From Candidatus Lambdaproteobacteria bacterium (GTDB taxonomy: Bacteria > SAR324 > NAC60-12), in contig DTUH01000217.1 of assembly GCA_012964265.1 (NCBI GenBank), positions 1 to 8,906 of the forward strand: a DNA stretch of 8,906 nt, given 5' to 3'. Under the pieces are notes generated by a model. The model was given only the letters and a program-made list of their open reading frames with translations. It did no database searches and was not told the origin of the DNA. This document shows positions 1 through 6,780 of the stretch, one piece after another. The position numbers were made by a program, and so were the translations under genes. Position 1 is the first letter of the stretch, and every line of letters starts with the position of its first letter.

Positions 1-105
1 TTAAAGTCAAAACATCACACTCTACAATTTGCAGGAATTGCCGATGGTGAATTGGGTGAAAAGTCCATTCAAGATTTGATGGAGCAAAAGAAAAGCCGTT
101 ATTGA
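1..105 (+). CDS. C-terminal tail of a probable VapB-like antitoxin (5' end outside window)
   Basis: Frame 1 is open from the first base to the TGA at 103-105 and gives 34 residues containing LQFAGIADGELGEKS and ending in KKSRY. The stop shares its last base with the ATG of the PIN-domain gene (TGATG at 103-107), the translational coupling usual in type II toxin-antitoxin pairs. The phrase 'FAGI...' followed by a short charged helix resembles the toxin-binding tails of VapB-type antitoxins, but the DNA-binding N terminus that would name the family is outside the window. The antitoxin assignment rests mainly on position directly before a PIN toxin; any other small protein is possible. Confidence 0.6.
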   Translation, partial: LKSKHHTLQFAGIADGELGEKSIQDLMEQKKSRY

Positions 106-545
106 TGGAAGTAGTTTTTTTGGATACAAATGTGGTGCTGGAATTATTGGATCGTCATCGCAAAGGTCATGCGCAAGCAAAACAACTGATGGCAAAACTG
201 GTCGAGAAGGAAACCAGGATTGTAGTCAGCGAGGATATGCTGAGTACTATCTACTACGTTATCCATGATAAACCGGCGGTTTTAGAGTTCATTCGATGGA
301 TGACCGCCAACTGGCAGATTGTTCCATTTGGACGAAGTGTGATCGATCAGGCTGTTAAACACTGTCAAAATTCCGCTGGACAGGATTTTGAGGATACTTT
401 GCAGTGTTATTGCGCAAAAGAAAACAGCTGTGATTTGTTGATCAGCAATGACGCTGCATTTGTAGAGTGTGGTGTTTTGACTTTAAGGGTAAATGATTTT
501 TTACAGAAAGATAATAAGAACTCAAACACTCAAGGCGACTGTTAA
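105..545 (+). CDS. PIN-domain ribonuclease, VapC-like toxin
   Basis: A 146-residue single-domain PIN protein. The metal-binding acidic residues of the fold are visible in order: D7 in FLDTN, E43 in VSED, D94/D97 in QDFEDTLQ, and D116 in ISND, followed by the usual C-terminal strand and helix (VLTLRVNDFL). PIN toxins cleave RNA, often tRNA or rRNA, when their antitoxin is degraded; the target here is unknown. The ATG at 105 is chosen because it overlaps the upstream stop by one base and places FLDTN at the start of the domain; a TTG one codon earlier is less likely. No good ribosome binding site lies close by, in keeping with coupling to the upstream gene. fdhD starts 15 bases after the stop, so the two may share a transcript, although they have no obvious functional link. 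Confidence 0.85.
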   Translation: MEVVFLDTNVVLELLDRHRKGHAQAKQLMAKLVEKETRIVVSEDMLSTIYYVIHDKPAVLEFIRWMTANWQIVPFGRSVIDQAVKHCQNSAGQDFEDTLQCYCAKENSCDLLISNDAAFVECGVLTLRVNDFLQKDNKNSNTQGDC

Positions 546-551
546 TAATTT

Positions 552-555
552 GGAG
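552..555 (+). promoter_or_regulatory. Ribosome binding site of fdhD
   Basis: GGAG lies five bases before the ATG at 561, inside the 15-base gap after the PIN gene. It fixes the start of fdhD and shows that fdhD can be translated independently of the toxin. Confidence 0.6.
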
Positions 556-560
556 ATTCA

Positions 561-1484
561 ATGAAGCAACAAAACAACAATTACCGACCTGAAATGACAA
601 GTGCCGGAATCGAAGCCTCATATCCGGTTTCGGTAATGGATGAGTATGGAAACACCCGTGAAATCCACATCACCGGAGAACGTCCGCTGACAATCTATGT
701 GGACAAACAGGAAATCGTCACCCTGATGACACTGGGAAAATATCCTGAGTTACTGGTAATCGGCTATCTGCACAACCAGGGTTTCATAAAAAATGTAGAA
801 GAAATAAAAGCTGTACAAGTTGATTGGGACATTGACTCCGCGGTTGTGGTCACCCGGAACGGAAGTGAAAATTGGGAGGAAAAATTAAATAAACGTACCG
901 TGACTACAGGATGCGGACAAGGAACCGTTTTCGGCGATATAATGGAAAATTTGGAAGATATAAACTTACCAAGACCAACTTTATTACAATCTTCATTTTA
1001 CCGTCTGCTGCATAATATACGGGTATATAATGAGGTTTATAAAAAATCAGGGGCCGTTCACGGCTGTGCTTTATGCGAAGGTGAAAACATTGAAGTTTTT
1101 ATTGAAGACGTCGGCCGTCATAACGCTACAGACGCCATTGCGGGGCACATGCTTTTGGAAGGCATTGACGGTTCCGATAAATTATTTTACACAACCGGAC
1201 GCCTGACCTCAGAAATGGTTATCAAAGTCGCGCAAATGGGAATTCCGGTTTTGTTTTCACGTGCCGGAATAACACAAATGGGAATGGAGCTTTCAAAAAA
1301 ACTGGGGGTAACAACCATTGCCCGCGCTGGAGGAAAACACTTTTTGGTGTACAGTGGTGCAGACACATTGATTTTTGACGCAAAACCTGCGGAAAAATCC
1401 GGTTCCCGTCTCGAAACTTCCGGCAATGATAATGAAAATATTTCACTGCATGAAAGGCGAAGCAAAGCTGAATTAAGTGTTTGA
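561..1484 (+). CDS. fdhD: Formate dehydrogenase accessory sulfurtransferase FdhD, single-cysteine variant
   Basis: FdhD carries sulfur from a cysteine desulfurase to the bis-MGD cofactor of formate dehydrogenases, which are inactive without it. Family marks in the 307 residues are ERPLTIYVDKQEI (40-52), the cysteine loop TTGCGQGT (115-122), SGAVHGCALC (163-172), EDVGRHNATDAIAG (182-195), TTGRLTSEMV (211-220) and FSRAGIT (232-238). In E. coli the loop is a CxxC; here only the first cysteine (C118) remains and the second position is Gly121. A different CxxC is present at C169/C172. The body ends near residue 275, followed by a polar tail of about 30 residues (rich in S, E, N and K) not usual in the family. 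The gene converges on mobB. FdhD implies a formate dehydrogenase in this genome; its catalytic subunit is not in the window. Confidence 0.93.
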   Translation: MKQQNNNYRPEMTSAGIEASYPVSVMDEYGNTREIHITGERPLTIYVDKQEIVTLMTLGKYPELLVIGYLHNQGFIKNVEEIKAVQVDWDIDSAVVVTRNGSENWEEKLNKRTVTTGCGQGTVFGDIMENLEDINLPRPTLLQSSFYRLLHNIRVYNEVYKKSGAVHGCALCEGENIEVFIEDVGRHNATDAIAGHMLLEGIDGSDKLFYTTGRLTSEMVIKVAQMGIPVLFSRAGITQMGMELSKKLGVTTIARAGGKHFLVYSGADTLIFDAKPAEKSGSRLETSGNDNENISLHERRSKAELSV

Positions 1485-1540
1485 GAGGCAATTTAGTATT
1501 AGCAGACGCTTTTCTTTGGCAATCCCCTTGACGGTCTCAC

Positions 1541-1660
1541 AAAAAGTCTGAAATCCAAGATTTGTCATTTCGACCTTAGAGAGAAGTCTTAATGATATTA
1601 GTGCAGTAGCTTAGTCGGATTTTTCGCTTCACTCGAAATGACACGCGTTTAGGACTTTTT
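1541..1660. repeat. Imperfect palindromic repeat element in the fdhD/mobB convergent gap
   Basis: The 214-base gap between the convergent stops carries nested inverted repeats. The inner perfect arms are gtcatttcga (1564-1573) and tcgaaatgac (1633-1642). Extending them to 27 bases each side (1564-1590 and 1616-1642) keeps 18 matches. Outer arms aaaaagtc (1541-1548) and gacttttt (1653-1660) enclose them, and the direct repeat ttgacggt flanks the whole at 1528-1535 and 1670-1677. No reading frame of interest is present. The arrangement looks like a small non-autonomous repeat. Placed tail to tail between two genes it could fold in either transcript and act as a bidirectional terminator, but that role is inferred. 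Confidence 0.6.
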
Positions 1661-1698
1661 ACCATTCCGTTGACGGTATTATCCCAAATTTTAAAATG

Positions 1699-2220
1699 TT
1701 ACCGTATAAAACGTTGCATGATGAATTCTGCAATTTCATCAATATTATTCAAATCTAAAACCGAAATTTGAATTTCTTCGCTGGGAGCCAGGTCTGTAGC
1801 CAAGGCAATTATATCCGTGTCGGTCGGAAATAAATACGGTTTGCCCAGACTTGGCCGGTGTAATTCAATCTTTGTCAGCGGCTCATGTTTGAAACCCTCA
1901 ACCAAAACCAAATCCAATTCACCCAAAGACAGGTGCGGCAATAATTCTTCCAGAGTCGGTTCTACTTTTCCTTCAGGTGACTCATGAACGAGAGCCCAGC
2001 GCTTGGCTGAGGCCACCATCATTTCACATGCTCCTGCTTTACGCAACTCATAGCTGTCTTTTCCCGGATGGTCAATATCAAACTGGTGGTGCGCATGTTT
2101 GACAAGACCAATTTTTAAGCCTTGTCTGTTCAGTATCGGAATCAACCGAGTCAGCAGGGTTGTTTTTCCGGTTCCGCTATAAGCACAAAATCCAAGAAGT
2201 GGAGGAGATTGTAGTAACAT
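1699..2220 (-). CDS. mobB: Molybdopterin-guanine dinucleotide biosynthesis adaptor MobB
   Basis: MobB is a small P-loop GTP-binding protein that helps MobA attach GMP to molybdopterin, forming the guanine-dinucleotide cofactor used by formate dehydrogenase and related enzymes. The 173 residues are full length for the family. Visible motifs are the P-loop GFCAYSGTGKT (10-20), KHAHH (41-45), DHPGKDSYELRKAGA (50-64), VEGFKHEP (107-114) and KIELHRP (117-123). The ATG at 2220 is preceded by GGAG on the minus strand (2231-2234) with a ten-base spacer. It is the last gene of the tup-mob series, 48 bases after tupC. No mobA is present in the window, so it must act with a partner encoded elsewhere. 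Confidence 0.95.
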   Translation of the reverse strand: MLLQSPPLLGFCAYSGTGKTTLLTRLIPILNRQGLKIGLVKHAHHQFDIDHPGKDSYELRKAGACEMMVASAKRWALVHESPEGKVEPTLEELLPHLSLGELDLVLVEGFKHEPLTKIELHRPSLGKPYLFPTDTDIIALATDLAPSEEIQISVLDLNNIDEIAEFIMQRFIR

Positions 2221-2268
2221 AATGCAAAAACTCCGGATTCGATTTATTGTTTCAAATGCAAAATTTCA

Positions 2269-2952
2269 TCATGGACTGTCATTGCATGCCGACAATTCGC
2301 TCTGTACCAATTTACCATTTGATAGATGAAACTGTACGTCGGCCAGGCCATAGAAATATTGCGGTACATGACTTGTAATCACAATTGACATTCCTGCTGA
2401 TTTCATGCGGCATAATAAAAAAAACGCTTGTTCTCTTGATTCTTGATCCATATTGGACATCGGTTCATCCAGCAGCAAAACTTTGGGCTTTAAAATCCAG
2501 GCACGTGTAAAAGCAACCCGCTGTTGAACTCCTCCGGATAAAGTATTTGCCTGAATTTTCGCCAAGTCAGAAAGTCGGGACCATTCAAGCGCCTTAATTA
2601 CGGATTCCCGGCACTGTTTACGGTTTAAAGAAGTGAAGCGTAAACCATAAGCAACATTTGATTCAACATTACCGCTGAACAAAAATGGTTGCTGATGCAG
2701 ATAAATTATTTCTTTACGAATGCTGCGGATTGCTTTTTTCCAACTGTTTGTTTTTCCGGCATATTCGATTTCCGCAACATCAGGTTTTTCAAGGCCGGCA
2801 ACTATTTTGAGTAAAGTAGTTTTTCCGGATCCGTTTTTTCCTGAGAGCAAAATGCATTTTGCCGGATACAAAGACAAATCCACCTTGCGCAAAATTTCAT
2901 TTTCGGCAAACGACTTTTCTATACCACGAAAAATAAACAACGGTTCGTTCAT
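2269..2952 (-). CDS. tupC: Tungstate ABC transporter ATP-binding protein TupC
   Basis: This is a 227-residue ABC ATPase that powers tungstate uptake from the cytoplasmic face of TupB. All motifs are intact: Walker A GKNGSGKT (38-45), Q-loop HQQPFLF (86-92), signature LSGGVQQR (138-145), Walker B VLLLDEP (158-164), D-loop SNMD (166-169) and H-loop histidine 195. It is shorter than ModC-type ATPases because it lacks the C-terminal oxyanion-binding TOBE extension. Its ATG (2952-2950) overlaps the tupB stop by four bases (ATGA), so translation is probably coupled. Specificity for tungstate rests on the neighbours tupA and tupB rather than on the ATPase itself. Confidence 0.9.
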   Translation of the reverse strand: MNEPLFIFRGIEKSFAENEILRKVDLSLYPAKCILLSGKNGSGKTTLLKIVAGLEKPDVAEIEYAGKTNSWKKAIRSIRKEIIYLHQQPFLFSGNVESNVAYGLRFTSLNRKQCRESVIKALEWSRLSDLAKIQANTLSGGVQQRVAFTRAWILKPKVLLLDEPMSNMDQESREQAFFLLCRMKSAGMSIVITSHVPQYFYGLADVQFHLSNGKLVQSELSACNDSP

Positions 2953-3650
2953 GCTGTCAACTCCTTGCTCCCTTGAAGATAGCTCAATAAAGCGGTCAGC
3001 AGAAAAGCCAGAGCCAATAAAACAATTCCCAGCGCAATTCCTTGCGCAAACTCTCCCTTACTGGTTTCAAGGGCAATGGCGGTAGTAATGTTGCGGGTAT
3101 ATCCCATGATGTTTCCGCCAACCATCATCGAAATTCCCACCTCAGAAATAATTCTTCCAAAACCGGTGAGAACTGCAGCCAACAAACCGAAACGGACTTC
3201 ATAAAATACGGTCAAGATTGTAAACCAGGTTGGCGCACCCAGGGTACGGGAAGTTTCCCATACTCGACGATCCGATGCCTGAATCGCGGCATAACCCAAG
3301 GCTACCAGGACCGGAAAGCAAAGAATCATCTGTCCAATTACCATTGCGCTTTGTGTGAATAATAACCTCAAATCTCCAAAAGGACCTTGCCGTGTCAACA
3401 TTACGTACAGGAATAATCCGATGACAACTGTGGGTACAGAAAGCAGAGAATTAAAAAAAGCAAGAATGATTCTTCTGCCTGGAAAATTACCATGGTTCAA
3501 CGCAAAGGCGACTAACAGCGCAAATGGAGTCGTTATCAAAATCGCTTTGAGTGAAACCGAAAAGGAAAGCATCACGATCGACCATAATTCTGCATCGCCG
3601 GATAGCAGCAATTGCAATGCTTGTTGAGTAGTTAAAAGCAAACCGTTCAT
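2949..3650 (-). CDS. tupB: Tungstate ABC transporter permease TupB
   Basis: This is the inner-membrane permease of the tungstate importer, 233 residues with about five hydrophobic segments (roughly 25-50, 60-83, 100-122, 150-175 and 203-224). The cytoplasmic coupling region, equivalent to the EAA loop, is seen around RTLGAPTWFTILTVFYEVRF (135-154), and the following GFGRIISEVGISMMVGGN (163-180) is characteristic of the TupB/WtpB group. The start ATG (3650-3648) lies one base after the tupA stop, and its stop overlaps tupC. No convincing Shine-Dalgarno sequence precedes it, so translation is likely coupled to tupA. It would work as a homodimer with two TupC subunits, fed by TupA. Confidence 0.9.
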   Translation of the reverse strand: MNGLLLTTQQALQLLLSGDAELWSIVMLSFSVSLKAILITTPFALLVAFALNHGNFPGRRIILAFFNSLLSVPTVVIGLFLYVMLTRQGPFGDLRLLFTQSAMVIGQMILCFPVLVALGYAAIQASDRRVWETSRTLGAPTWFTILTVFYEVRFGLLAAVLTGFGRIISEVGISMMVGGNIMGYTRNITTAIALETSKGEFAQGIALGIVLLALAFLLTALLSYLQGSKELTA

Positions 3651-3651
3651 T

Positions 3652-4452
3652 TTAGTTTTTTATTGCAGTGGGAATAAACAACGGTTGGCCCTCCAAACGG
3701 AATTTTCGAATCTGATTTTGCCCCTCTACTGAGGTCAGCCATGCAATCAGGGACATTGCGCCCAAATAATTAATTCGCGGATAGCGAGCCGGATTCACAG
3801 CAATAATGCTGTAAGGATTTTGCAGTTCAGTATCTCCTGCAGTCAACAATTTAAGAGACAACTTTGAGCGCATAACCAGCCAGGTTCCACGATCAGAAAT
3901 TGTATAAGCATTCAATTCGTTTGCCATTTGCAGCACACGCCCCATGCCCTGACCTACTTCACGATACCAAGAAATTTCCGGTTTCAACTTTGCTTTTTCC
4001 CAGAGAGAAAGTTCCTTTTTATGAGTGCCTGAATCATCGCCACGTGAAACAAAAATGTGTTTGCCACGTGCAATTTTTTGAATGCTTCTCACCGAATCAT
4101 TTTCTACACTTATTTCTGCAGGATCATTTTCAGGACCGACAATAACAAAATCATTGACCATCACACTACGCCGATTTACACCATATCCAGCTTCAACAAA
4201 TCGCAGTTCTGCTTTTGGAGCATGAACCAATACCACGTCCACGTTTCCGTCCTGGCCCAGGCGCAAGGCGTGTCCAGTTCCGACGGAAAGCACATGCACA
4301 ACATTGCCGGTCTGTTTTTCAAAAAGCGGAATGATCACTTTGAGCAGTCCAGAATTTTCGGTACTGGTTGTTGTTGCTAAACGGATAGGTTCTGCGATAA
4401 GAATCCCTGCACTGAATATATATAATAGAAATCCAATTAGTATTTTTTTCAT
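3652..4452 (-). CDS. tupA: Tungstate-binding periplasmic protein TupA
   Basis: This is the solute-binding protein of the importer, which captures tungstate outside the inner membrane and delivers it to TupB. The 266 residues begin with a signal peptide (MKK, hydrophobic core 4-19) with likely cleavage after A20 in GILIA-EP. The mature N terminus carries the TupA oxyanion-binding signature TTTS (27-30) with T31 and S34 following. SVGTGHALRLGQDGNVDVVLVHAP (56-79, in parts), SRGDDSGTHKKE (136-147), GQGMG (167-171) and YTISDRGTW (183-191) are also typical. The TTTS motif and overall length favour TupA over ModA or archaeal WtpA. It is the first of the tupABC genes, 90 bases after moeA. The leader is very A+T rich and has no clear ribosome binding site. 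Confidence 0.92.
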   Translation of the reverse strand: MKKILIGFLLYIFSAGILIAEPIRLATTTSTENSGLLKVIIPLFEKQTGNVVHVLSVGTGHALRLGQDGNVDVVLVHAPKAELRFVEAGYGVNRRSVMVNDFVIVGPENDPAEISVENDSVRSIQKIARGKHIFVSRGDDSGTHKKELSLWEKAKLKPEISWYREVGQGMGRVLQMANELNAYTISDRGTWLVMRSKLSLKLLTAGDTELQNPYSIIAVNPARYPRINYLGAMSLIAWLTSVEGQNQIRKFRLEGQPLFIPTAIKN

Positions 4453-4542
4453 AAAATATTTAAAAAATTCTCATTACATTTGCGACAAACAAGTTGGTGT
4501 TTTCACTTTTATAAAATTACATCATCGATTAATGCAGATACA

Positions 4543-5796
4543 CTATGCATCATAAAGCCACACTTGTACTTCTTCACCCTCTGCAAATCCTTCCGATTCT
4601 TCTTCTGTCAGCAGAAAACCGTCTGCTTGAGTTGTAGAAGATAAAATCGATGCACCGCCGGCCGCAATAAAAAAAGCTCGCTCGTTTTCAATCCGGAGAC
4701 GCACGTATTCAATCCGGCCTATTTGCGAAGAAATTTTAGTGGCCAGTTTCACCATTTTAGTTCGATAAGGCCAATCTTCAGAACGTCCACCCATCAACCT
4801 CAACGAACGCCCAACAAAATAATCATAAGCTGACAAACATGAAACAGGATTGCCCGGAAGCAGAAATACTTTTTTCATGTTGCCATCTGAGCTTCCGGTA
4901 ATCAGTCCAAATCCTGTGGGCGCGGCGGGACGCATCGGAATTCCGTGCACCAGTAATTCACCAAGTTCATCAACCAAAGTTGGCCCATGATCCTCAATTC
5001 CCACCGAAGTCCCACCAGTCATGCAAATTAAATCTGCACTGCTCTGACTTAAATGCTTCCGGAGTAAATCCCGATCATCCGGAAGATGTTGAATATCTTT
5101 CAAAACTCCTCCATCGCGTTCAATTAATGGAGCCAACATTACCGAATTGGAATCAATTATTTTTACGCCACCAGCTTGCTCTCCGGGTTTTAACAATTCA
5201 TTTCCGGTGATCAATAATTCTACTTCCGGTTTCCGGACAACTTTAATTTTTTTAAGGCCGACACTGGCCAGCACGGCAATGTCCTGCGGACGTAGACACC
5301 TCCCTTGCTTAAGCAAAGTCTGGTCTTTTTGAATATCTTCACCAATTTGACTTACATGTTTCCCAGGAGGAACTGCTTCCAGAACTTGAATTTGGTCGCC
5401 AGTCAATTCGGCATGTTCTGCCATCAACACAGCATTCGCGCCTGTTGGAAGAGGACCACCGGTCATGATGCGCAAAGCTTCACCGGTCTGAATTACAGCA
5501 TCATACGTTTCTCCTGGAGTGACTTGACCGACTACATTAAACATTAACGGATTGTAAGTTGACGCGCCAAAAGTCGATTCCGCATCCAGTGCATATCCGT
5601 CCATGGCTGACCGATCAAAGTTTGGTACATTAACAGGTGAAATTATATCCTTTGCCAAGATGCGCCCGCTTGCTTCTAAAGTGAGAATGTCCTCTGAAGA
5701 TAACAACCGAGAATGTTCTCTGATCAGTGCAAGCAAAGTTTTTACAGGAGTACGCTTCAGGAATCCGCGCATGCGGATGTCAGCTTTAGACTTCAT
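4543..5796 (-). CDS. moeA: Molybdopterin molybdenumtransferase MoeA
   Basis: MoeA inserts molybdate (or tungstate) into adenylylated molybdopterin, the metal-insertion step of cofactor synthesis, in the cytoplasm. The 417 residues are normal length. Family motifs in order are NFDRSAMDGYAL (59-70, active-site aspartate D61), GGPLPTGANAV (113-123), TGNELL (198-203), DSNSVM (215-220), TGGTSVG with D269 (260-269), GIPMRPAAPTGFG (285-297) and LPGNPVSC (313-320), followed by the C-terminal beta-barrel domain IV. The ATG at 5796 is the first in frame; it has no good Shine-Dalgarno sequence, and a second ATG at codon 9 is an alternative. The next gene downstream is tupA. The pairing with a tungstate importer suggests it may handle tungsten in this organism, which sequence alone cannot prove. 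Confidence 0.95.
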   Translation of the reverse strand: MKSKADIRMRGFLKRTPVKTLLALIREHSRLLSSEDILTLEASGRILAKDIISPVNVPNFDRSAMDGYALDAESTFGASTYNPLMFNVVGQVTPGETYDAVIQTGEALRIMTGGPLPTGANAVLMAEHAELTGDQIQVLEAVPPGKHVSQIGEDIQKDQTLLKQGRCLRPQDIAVLASVGLKKIKVVRKPEVELLITGNELLKPGEQAGGVKIIDSNSVMLAPLIERDGGVLKDIQHLPDDRDLLRKHLSQSSADLICMTGGTSVGIEDHGPTLVDELGELLVHGIPMRPAAPTGFGLITGSSDGNMKKVFLLPGNPVSCLSAYDYFVGRSLRLMGGRSEDWPYRTKMVKLATKISSQIGRIEYVRLRIENERAFFIAAGGASILSSTTQADGFLLTEEESEGFAEGEEVQVWLYDA

Positions 5797-5810
5797 TTAA
5801 ACAAGGAGAA

Positions 5811-5851
5811 TTGAATTTATTCAAATAATAATTCATACGTTTAAAGACCAA
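5811..5851 (-). promoter_or_regulatory. Weak candidate promoter and palindrome upstream of moeA
   Basis: A short palindrome TTGAAT-tt-ATTCAA (5811-5824) lies 15-28 bases before the moeA start. Just upstream on the minus strand are a TATTAT box (5830-5825) and a poor TTGGTC (5851-5846), separated by only 15 bases. The palindrome would fall near the transcription start, where an operator might sit. The spacing is short and the region is A+T rich, so chance resemblance is likely. Confidence 0.2.
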
Positions 5852-6028
5852 TCTCTATATGCGGTTCAAGACAGGAGCTTTGAGAACCTGCTAAAGAAAA
5901 CCATAGAAATTAGCATTGTTCATCCATCCAGTTGAAGCATTCAGGTAAGGCGAGGCAATAGAGTTAGACGTTCGCTTAAGGGACAGGATCAATTTCCTGG
6001 ATACGGATGCGAGACCTACACACTGATT
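5825..6028. other. Gap between torD-like gene and moeA with no supported gene
   Basis: The 232 bases between moeA and the TorD gene hold no reading frame with a usable start and ribosome binding site. Two small inverted repeats are visible: ggttc/gaacc (5863-5867 and 5884-5888, 16-base loop, extendable to a 7-pair stem with one bulge) and cagga/tcctg (5984-5988 and 5995-5999). Neither is followed by a T-run on the minus strand, so neither is a convincing intrinsic terminator. This is the longest break in the minus-strand gene series and probably separates two transcripts. Confidence 0.4.
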
Positions 6029-6766
6029 TCAGGAGTCACCTTCAGATGGAGGGACAGCCTCAAACACCGGACCTTTCCAGTCCCTTCTTTTTCCGTAGCG
6101 ATTTTGGGCTGCCTCAATCGATTCAATCTTTTTGGGCCCACGATCATGGAAGAGTTGCTTTTCAATCTCGAGAAAACCGCGCAGCAACATGCCGGCGCCT
6201 TTGTAAAAATCGGCATGAGGCGCTGATTCGAGAGTTTGAGTACAAGAGGGAGCCCAGACAAGTAGATGTTTTTTCAAGAAATATGCTTGAAACTCAAGCC
6301 ACCGCTCTTCTTCTTCCGAATCTTTCGAGTTGGTTTGTTTGCTGATGAGCCAATTCATGATTTCCAGTTCGAATCCAAGGGTGTCCTCCGGCTCAGGCAA
6401 TTCACCTTCCTTTTTTTCCAGACCTACCTCCTTCATAAAACCACGTACTGCCGCCAGTGGAGCCTGAAACACACTGCCTGCAAGATAGTAAGATTCGTAG
6501 GGGAGGACATCCGGTTTGTGGGGTCCTATAAACAACTGGACGAATTCATATTCAACCTCATTTGGGTCGTTTGTTTCGAGATAACGGTGGATGCATTGCC
6601 AGCCTTCGGCCATCACCGGAGACAACCTTGCAGTTCCTTCAGTCCGTTCTGCAATTCCTTCCAGCAAGGAAAGCAGAAATTTCGTATCTGGCTCTTTCCA
6701 AAAAAGATGTACAAACAGACCGTAGTACTTTTGACGAAGCTCCGCTAACTCCTTGTCAACTGTCAT
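6029..6766 (-). CDS. TorD/DmsD-family molybdoenzyme maturation chaperone
   Basis: TorD-family chaperones bind the unfolded catalytic subunit of bis-MGD enzymes, often at its Tat signal, and hold it until the cofactor is inserted. The 245-residue all-helical protein shows the family core: EYEFVQLFIGP (73-82) with PYESYYLAG (89-97), then PEPEDTLGFELEIMNWL (124-140), and FLKKHLLVWAPSC (163-175). A basic, proline-containing extension follows residue 205 and makes it slightly longer than the usual 200-230 residues. The start is fixed by a strong ribosome binding site 12 bases or less upstream. It is the third gene after the ferredoxin and the unrecognised protein, all closely packed, so its client is probably the dehydrogenase served by that ferredoxin. 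The exact subfamily cannot be assigned by eye. Confidence 0.88.
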   Translation of the reverse strand: MTVDKELAELRQKYYGLFVHLFWKEPDTKFLLSLLEGIAERTEGTARLSPVMAEGWQCIHRYLETNDPNEVEYEFVQLFIGPHKPDVLPYESYYLAGSVFQAPLAAVRGFMKEVGLEKKEGELPEPEDTLGFELEIMNWLISKQTNSKDSEEEERWLEFQAYFLKKHLLVWAPSCTQTLESAPHADFYKGAGMLLRGFLEIEKQLFHDRGPKKIESIEAAQNRYGKRRDWKGPVFEAVPPSEGDS

Positions 6767-6771
6767 GGCTT

Positions 6772-6780
6772 CTCCTCCCT
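6772..6780 (-). promoter_or_regulatory. Strong ribosome binding site of the TorD-family gene
   Basis: The minus strand reads AGGGAGGAG immediately before the ATG at 6766, in the 12-base gap after the preceding gene and overlapping its TAG stop. This near-perfect Shine-Dalgarno sequence supports the start chosen and tight operon structure. Confidence 0.75.

Noticed and set aside
4453..4542. Promoter or metal-responsive operator between moeA and tupA
   Set aside because: The A+T-rich sequence contains TATAAA-like strings and a weak tttg-cga-caaa symmetry, but no box pair or ModE-like palindrome stands out from background.
5810..5938. A + strand open stretch before 5938 (containing FKDQSLYAVQDRSFENLL) preceded by an AAGGAG-like sequence
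   Set aside because: It has no ATG, GTG or TTG start in frame; the only codon after the AAGGAG is ATT. It is short, and no family is recognisable.
5984..5999. Stem-loop cagga/tcctg downstream of the TorD gene as a terminator
   Set aside because: The stem is only five pairs and no T-run follows on the minus strand.
6007..6748. Long + strand open frames across the TorD gene
   Set aside because: They are antisense shadows of a well-supported minus-strand gene with recognisable motifs; their translations look low-quality and lack ribosome binding sites.
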